Shown here piece by piece: positions 60,913-64,000 of a stretch of DNA of 64,000 bases. Below the pieces are notes generated by a model that did not search any database, was not told the DNA's origin, and saw only the letters and a program-made list of their open reading frames with translations. Position 1 is the first letter of the stretch; every line of letters starts with the position of its first letter. A program made the translations under genes and the position numbers. The stretch comes from Alkalihalophilus pseudofirmus OF4 (GTDB taxonomy: Bacteria; Bacillota; Bacilli; Bacillales; Bacillaceae_D). The stretch lies in assembly GCF_000005825.2 (NCBI RefSeq), contig NC_013791.2:2170001-2234000 (forward strand), written 5' to 3'.

Positions 60913-63555
60913 TTACTTCAGCTCTTGCTGACAGTCATTTATTAACTTCATTATTTCAAAAGGGGATAAGTTCATCAGATCTGCCTCTTGAATCTTTTTA
61001 AGAACATCCATTTCTTTTGTATGAAGTTTATTTCTGTCATTTTTCTTTTCCGCAGTTTTTTGATTCTTATTATCTATCAGTTCTTCTCCAAATAATGAAA
61101 GCTGTGTGACGGGCTCCTTCACTTTTGAATTATCCGTTTCATTCCCTATTTCCACTTCTGTTGAAATGGAAGCTTTTTGGTTTTGCCCTTCAAGTACTTT
61201 TAATAATTGTTCAGCTCGGCTCGTCACTTCTTTTGGAAGCTCTGCTAATTGTGCCACATAAATTCCGTAACTTCGATCAGCTTGTCCATCTACTACTTTA
61301 TGCAGGAAAACGACCTTACCATCTTCTTCTACTGCTGATACATGGACATTTTGAACATGCTCTAACTCATCACTAAGGGCTGTCAATTCATGATAATGAG
61401 TTGAAAACAATGTCTTTGCTCCAATCTCATTATGAATATATTCTATGATGGCTTGTGCAAGGGCCATTCCATCATACGTCGATGTGCCTCGCCCAATCTC
61501 ATCTAATAATATTAAACTGCATTCCGTTGCTTTACTTAGAGCGTATTGTGTCTCAAGCATTTCAACCATAAATGTACTTTGTCCGCTTGCTAAATCATCA
61601 GCGGCTCCAATTCTTGTGAAAATTTGATCGAAAATGGGAAGCTCTGCTTTTTCTGCAGGAACAAAACATCCGATCTGAGCCATGATGGACAGGAGGGCGA
61701 GCTGGCGCATATACGTACTCTTACCAGCCATATTAGGTCCGGTAATTAAGAGCATTTCACGCCCTGGGTGCAGGGCTACATCATTTGGAACATATTCTCC
61801 TTTTTGAATAACTGATTCTACAACTGGATGACGCCCTCCTTCAATCAGCACATCACCTACTGGACGTAATACCGGTTTTTGATAATGTTGTTTCTCACTG
61901 ACCGTTGCAAAACCTAAAAGCACATCAATTTCACTAATTGTTTGTGCGAGTGCCTGCAAGTGAGGGACATAGTCTTTTACCTGTTCTCGAATCATGACAA
62001 ATAAATCATATTCCAGCTGTTCCATCTTTTCTTCTGCTTCAAGAATTAATGCTTCTTTTTCTTTCAGTTCTGGTGTGACAAAGCGTTCAGCATTAGTCAG
62101 CGTTTGTTTTCGCTCATACCTGCCTTCTTCAAGCAGATGTCTGTTTGCTCTGGTCACTTCTAAATAATATCCGAACACTTTATTGAATCCGACTTTTAAT
62201 GATTTAATGCCTGTCTCAAGTCTTTCTTTCTGTTCGAGTTCAGCAATCCATTTCTTTCCGTTCACACTTGCATCCCGGTACGTATCAAGCTCTTGATTAA
62301 ACCCTTCTAAGATCATCCCCCCGTCCTTAATTGAAATCGGAGGGTCTTCCACGATGCTTCGCTCGAGCAAGTCAATCACTTGTTCAAACGGCGCTTCGTT
62401 AGTAAACCAGCGATCTTTAAAAGAATCATCTAAACTCGTCACTTTCTCTTCTATCAAAGGAATCTTTTGTAACGACTTTTTCAACTGAACTAACTCTCTT
62501 GCATTCACATTTCCATAAGCAATTCGCCCTGCTAAGCGTTCAAGGTCATATACTTGTCTTAACTCATCACGAATCTCTTCACGCAAGAAGTAATCATTCA
62601 TAAAGGCAGTCACTGCTTTTTGACGCCCGCTTATTTTTGCCTCATCAAGTAAAGGTCTTTCAATCCAGCGTTTTAATAAACGTCCGCCCATTGCAGTGAC
62701 CGTATGATCTACAATGCTCAAAAGCGAACCTTTCTTCTTTTTCTCGCGCAGCGTCTCAACAAGCTCTAAATTACGCTTCGTATGCAAATCAAGCTTCATA
62801 TATTCTTCTGCATGATACCACTCTACTTTTTGAAGATGGTCAAGTGATCGTTTCTGAGTGCGGCTTAAGTAATTTAATAATCTTCCATACGTAGTGACAA
62901 GCTTAGATTGCGAGAGGTCTTCAACTAAATGCTTATATCTCTCATCCAGCGCTGCTTCTTCCTCATAAGAAACCGTAACACCTAAGAGGCGCTCTAATTC
63001 TGTTAGCTGTTCACGTTCTATATTCGGGCTCACAACGATTTCTTTTGCACCAGTTGCACTTAACTCTTGCAGCAGTTCAGTTTGTCCTCCTTGAATCATT
63101 GTCACCGCACCTTCACCAGTTGTCAGATCACAACGTGCGATTCCAATTGATTCATCTTCAAATATACTAAAACTTGCCAAGTAATTATTCTCTTTCTCTC
63201 GAATCATTTTTCCGTCCATGACTGTTCCTGGTGTAAGCATCTTGACGACTTCTCTTTTCACTACACCTTTTGCGGTCTTTGGATCCTCCACTTGTTCACA
63301 AATAGCTATTTTATAGCCTTTTTCAACCAGCCTAGACATATATTGATCAGCAGAATGATAAGGGACACCGCACATCGGAATTCGGTCCTCTCCTTGCCCT
63401 CTGCCTGTTAATGTGATCTCTAATTCTTGTGCTGCTTTTACAGCATCATCAAAAAACATTTCATAAAAATCGCCTAAACGAAAAAATAAAAAGGCATCCT
63501 CATATTGTGCCTTAATGTCTACATATTGCTGCATCATTGGGGTTAGTTGTGCCAT
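60913..63555 (-). CDS. mutS: DNA mismatch repair protein MutS
   Basis: 880 residues; recognises mismatches with the FxE motif in [15 protein letters not shown] at 23-37, then connector, lever and clamp domains, and the ATPase with Walker [18 protein letters not shown] near 606-622, STFMVEML near 664 and Walker [20 protein letters not shown] near 690. The last ~60 residues hold a tail with LSLFGEEL that resembles a beta-clamp-binding motif. ATG at 63555 after GGTGGAGGAG. First gene of the mutSL operon. Confidence 0.96.
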   Translation of the reverse strand: MAQLTPMMQQYVDIKAQYEDAFLFFRLGDFYEMFFDDAVKAAQELEITLTGRGQGEDRIPMCGVPYHSADQYMSRLVEKGYKIAICEQVEDPKTAKGVVKREVVKMLTPGTVMDGKMIREKENNYLASFSIFEDESIGIARCDLTTGEGAVTMIQGGQTELLQELSATGAKEIVVSPNIEREQLTELERLLGVTVSYEEEAALDERYKHLVEDLSQSKLVTTYGRLLNYLSRTQKRSLDHLQKVEWYHAEEYMKLDLHTKRNLELVETLREKKKKGSLLSIVDHTVTAMGGRLLKRWIERPLLDEAKISGRQKAVTAFMNDYFLREEIRDELRQVYDLERLAGRIAYGNVNARELVQLKKSLQKIPLIEEKVTSLDDSFKDRWFTNEAPFEQVIDLLERSIVEDPPISIKDGGMILEGFNQELDTYRDASVNGKKWIAELEQKERLETGIKSLKVGFNKVFGYYLEVTRANRHLLEEGRYERKQTLTNAERFVTPELKEKEALILEAEEKMEQLEYDLFVMIREQVKDYVPHLQALAQTISEIDVLLGFATVSEKQHYQKPVLRPVGDVLIEGGRHPVVESVIQKGEYVPNDVALHPGREMLLITGPNMAGKSTYMRQLALLSIMAQIGCFVPAEKAELPIFDQIFTRIGAADDLASGQSTFMVEMLETQYALSKATECSLILLDEIGRGTSTYDGMALAQAIIEYIHNEIGAKTLFSTHYHELTALSDELEHVQNVHVSAVEEDGKVVFLHKVVDGQADRSYGIYVAQLAELPKEVTSRAEQLLKVLEGQNQKASISTEVEIGNETDNSKVKEPVTQLSLFGEELIDNKNQKTAEKKNDRNKLHTKEMDVLKKIQEADLMNLSPFEIMKLINDCQQELK

Positions 63556-63663
63556 TATTCTCCTCCACCGTTCCTAAAAACATTCATCTTATTATAACAC
63601 AGGGCCCTGCTCATCGCATTAGATCACAACACCCCTCTAGACTATCCATTTGAGCACATAAAA

Positions 63664-63692
63664 AAGTCAGAAAGATAAGCTCCTTCTGACTC
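63664..63692 (-). terminator. terminator after cotE
   Basis: AGTCAGAA / TTCTGACT arms with a loop partly paired; follows the cotE stop codon, T-rich on the minus strand. Confidence 0.75.
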
Positions 63693-63698
63693 TAGGTA

Positions 63699-64000
63699 TT
63701 AATTATCCATTTCTTTATGCAGGAAATTCGGGTCAAGCTTCTCATATTCTTCATCACTAATATCATCAAACTCGTCATCTTCCACATCAAACTCGTCGAT
63801 CACCCCATCAGGATTTACAGCCACCGCCATCTTTGTTTCACCGATACAGTCTACAACAAATTCTCTTTCTACCTCAACATTTACATGTTCCCCGTTTTCT
63901 GAGATCGATGCTTCAAGGGTATTTGGCTGCTGCAAGGCCCGTGCAAATACTTCCATATCATCCGATAGCACGTTTTGATCCTGCATCGATAGTGGGATCA
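63699..64000 (-). CDS. cotE: outer spore coat morphogenetic protein CotE (N-terminus outside window)
   Basis: The last ~100 residues are visible: DDMEVFARALQQPNTLEASISENGEHVNVEVEREFVVDCIGETKMAVAVNPD follows the CotE family pattern, and the end is the usual very acidic tail (DVEDDEFDDISDEEYEKLDPNF). CotE organises the outer coat during sporulation. The gene precedes mutS as in B. subtilis, though ymcA and ymcB are not seen beside it within the window. About 80 N-terminal residues lie beyond the edge. Confidence 0.88.
   Translation of the reverse strand, partial: IPLSMQDQNVLSDDMEVFARALQQPNTLEASISENGEHVNVEVEREFVVDCIGETKMAVAVNPDGVIDEFDVEDDEFDDISDEEYEKLDPNFLHKEMDN

Overview
The window comes from an endospore-forming member of the Bacillaceae. 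The evidence is five small acid-soluble spore proteins or relatives (Tlp, SspN, SspO, SspP and a TEFAS-containing one), CotE, SpoVK, SirA, a Spo0E-like protein, SigG-type promoters, AGGAGG ribosome-binding sites, a GAAC-N4-GTTC SOS network, and gene order close to the yne/ynb region of Bacillus subtilis. The acidic proteins and an Asp/Glu/Ser-rich penicillin-binding protein tail would fit a halotolerant or alkaliphilic genus, but that is an inference.

Region by region. 1-11.2 kb: nadE (cut by the window), yneQ, a REP-like repeat block, tlp, yneP, a tandem CbbX/SpoVK-type AAA+ ATPase, a DMT exporter, copC/copD, VTT and VanZ membrane proteins, sspN, an FbpB-like peptide, and a small spore-linked DUF421/DUF1657/SASP group. 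11.2-19.1 kb: an RND pump with its MarR regulator, aconitase citB, then sspO and sspP. 19.1-28.8 kb: a selenium island. 28.8-38.0 kb: a PQQ-type sugar dehydrogenase lipoprotein, a metallophosphoesterase, a degenerate zincin, a class A PBP, a 3D-domain cell-wall protein, GNAT and ald. 38.2-48.7 kb: the yneK-ccdC-yneF-sirA-tkt-ynzC-yneB-yneA-lexA block, interrupted by a Spo0E-like gene and an asymmetric ABC exporter pair. 48.8-49.8 kb: three paralogous spore-coat-like small genes. 50-64 kb: glnA-glnR-ynbB-hflX-spoVK, a degenerate tyrosine recombinase, hfq-miaA-methyltransferase-mutL-mutS and the end of cotE.

The most interesting part is the selenium island. It carries everything needed to make and insert selenocysteine: tRNA-Sec (anticodon TCA), SelB, SelA and SelD. 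It also carries two selenoproteins whose in-frame TGA codons would mislead an automatic annotator: SelD itself (Sec at residue 18, AGUGCK) and an 80-residue SelW/Rdx-family protein (CMMU). Each TGA is followed at bacterial-SECIS distance by a perfect hairpin with a three-base loop starting GU. Within the same island are a PhnCDE-type ABC importer, plausibly for a selenium oxyanion, a two-TM protein of unknown function, and a glycosyltransferase whose start overlaps the selB stop and whose motifs resemble SenB, the selenosugar synthase of selenoneine biosynthesis. Together these suggest a local selenium economy: import, selenophosphate synthesis by a Sec-containing SelD, and use of selenophosphate both for Sec-tRNA and possibly for a selenosugar. 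In B. subtilis sspP lies close to yneK; here about 19 kb, including the island, separates them.
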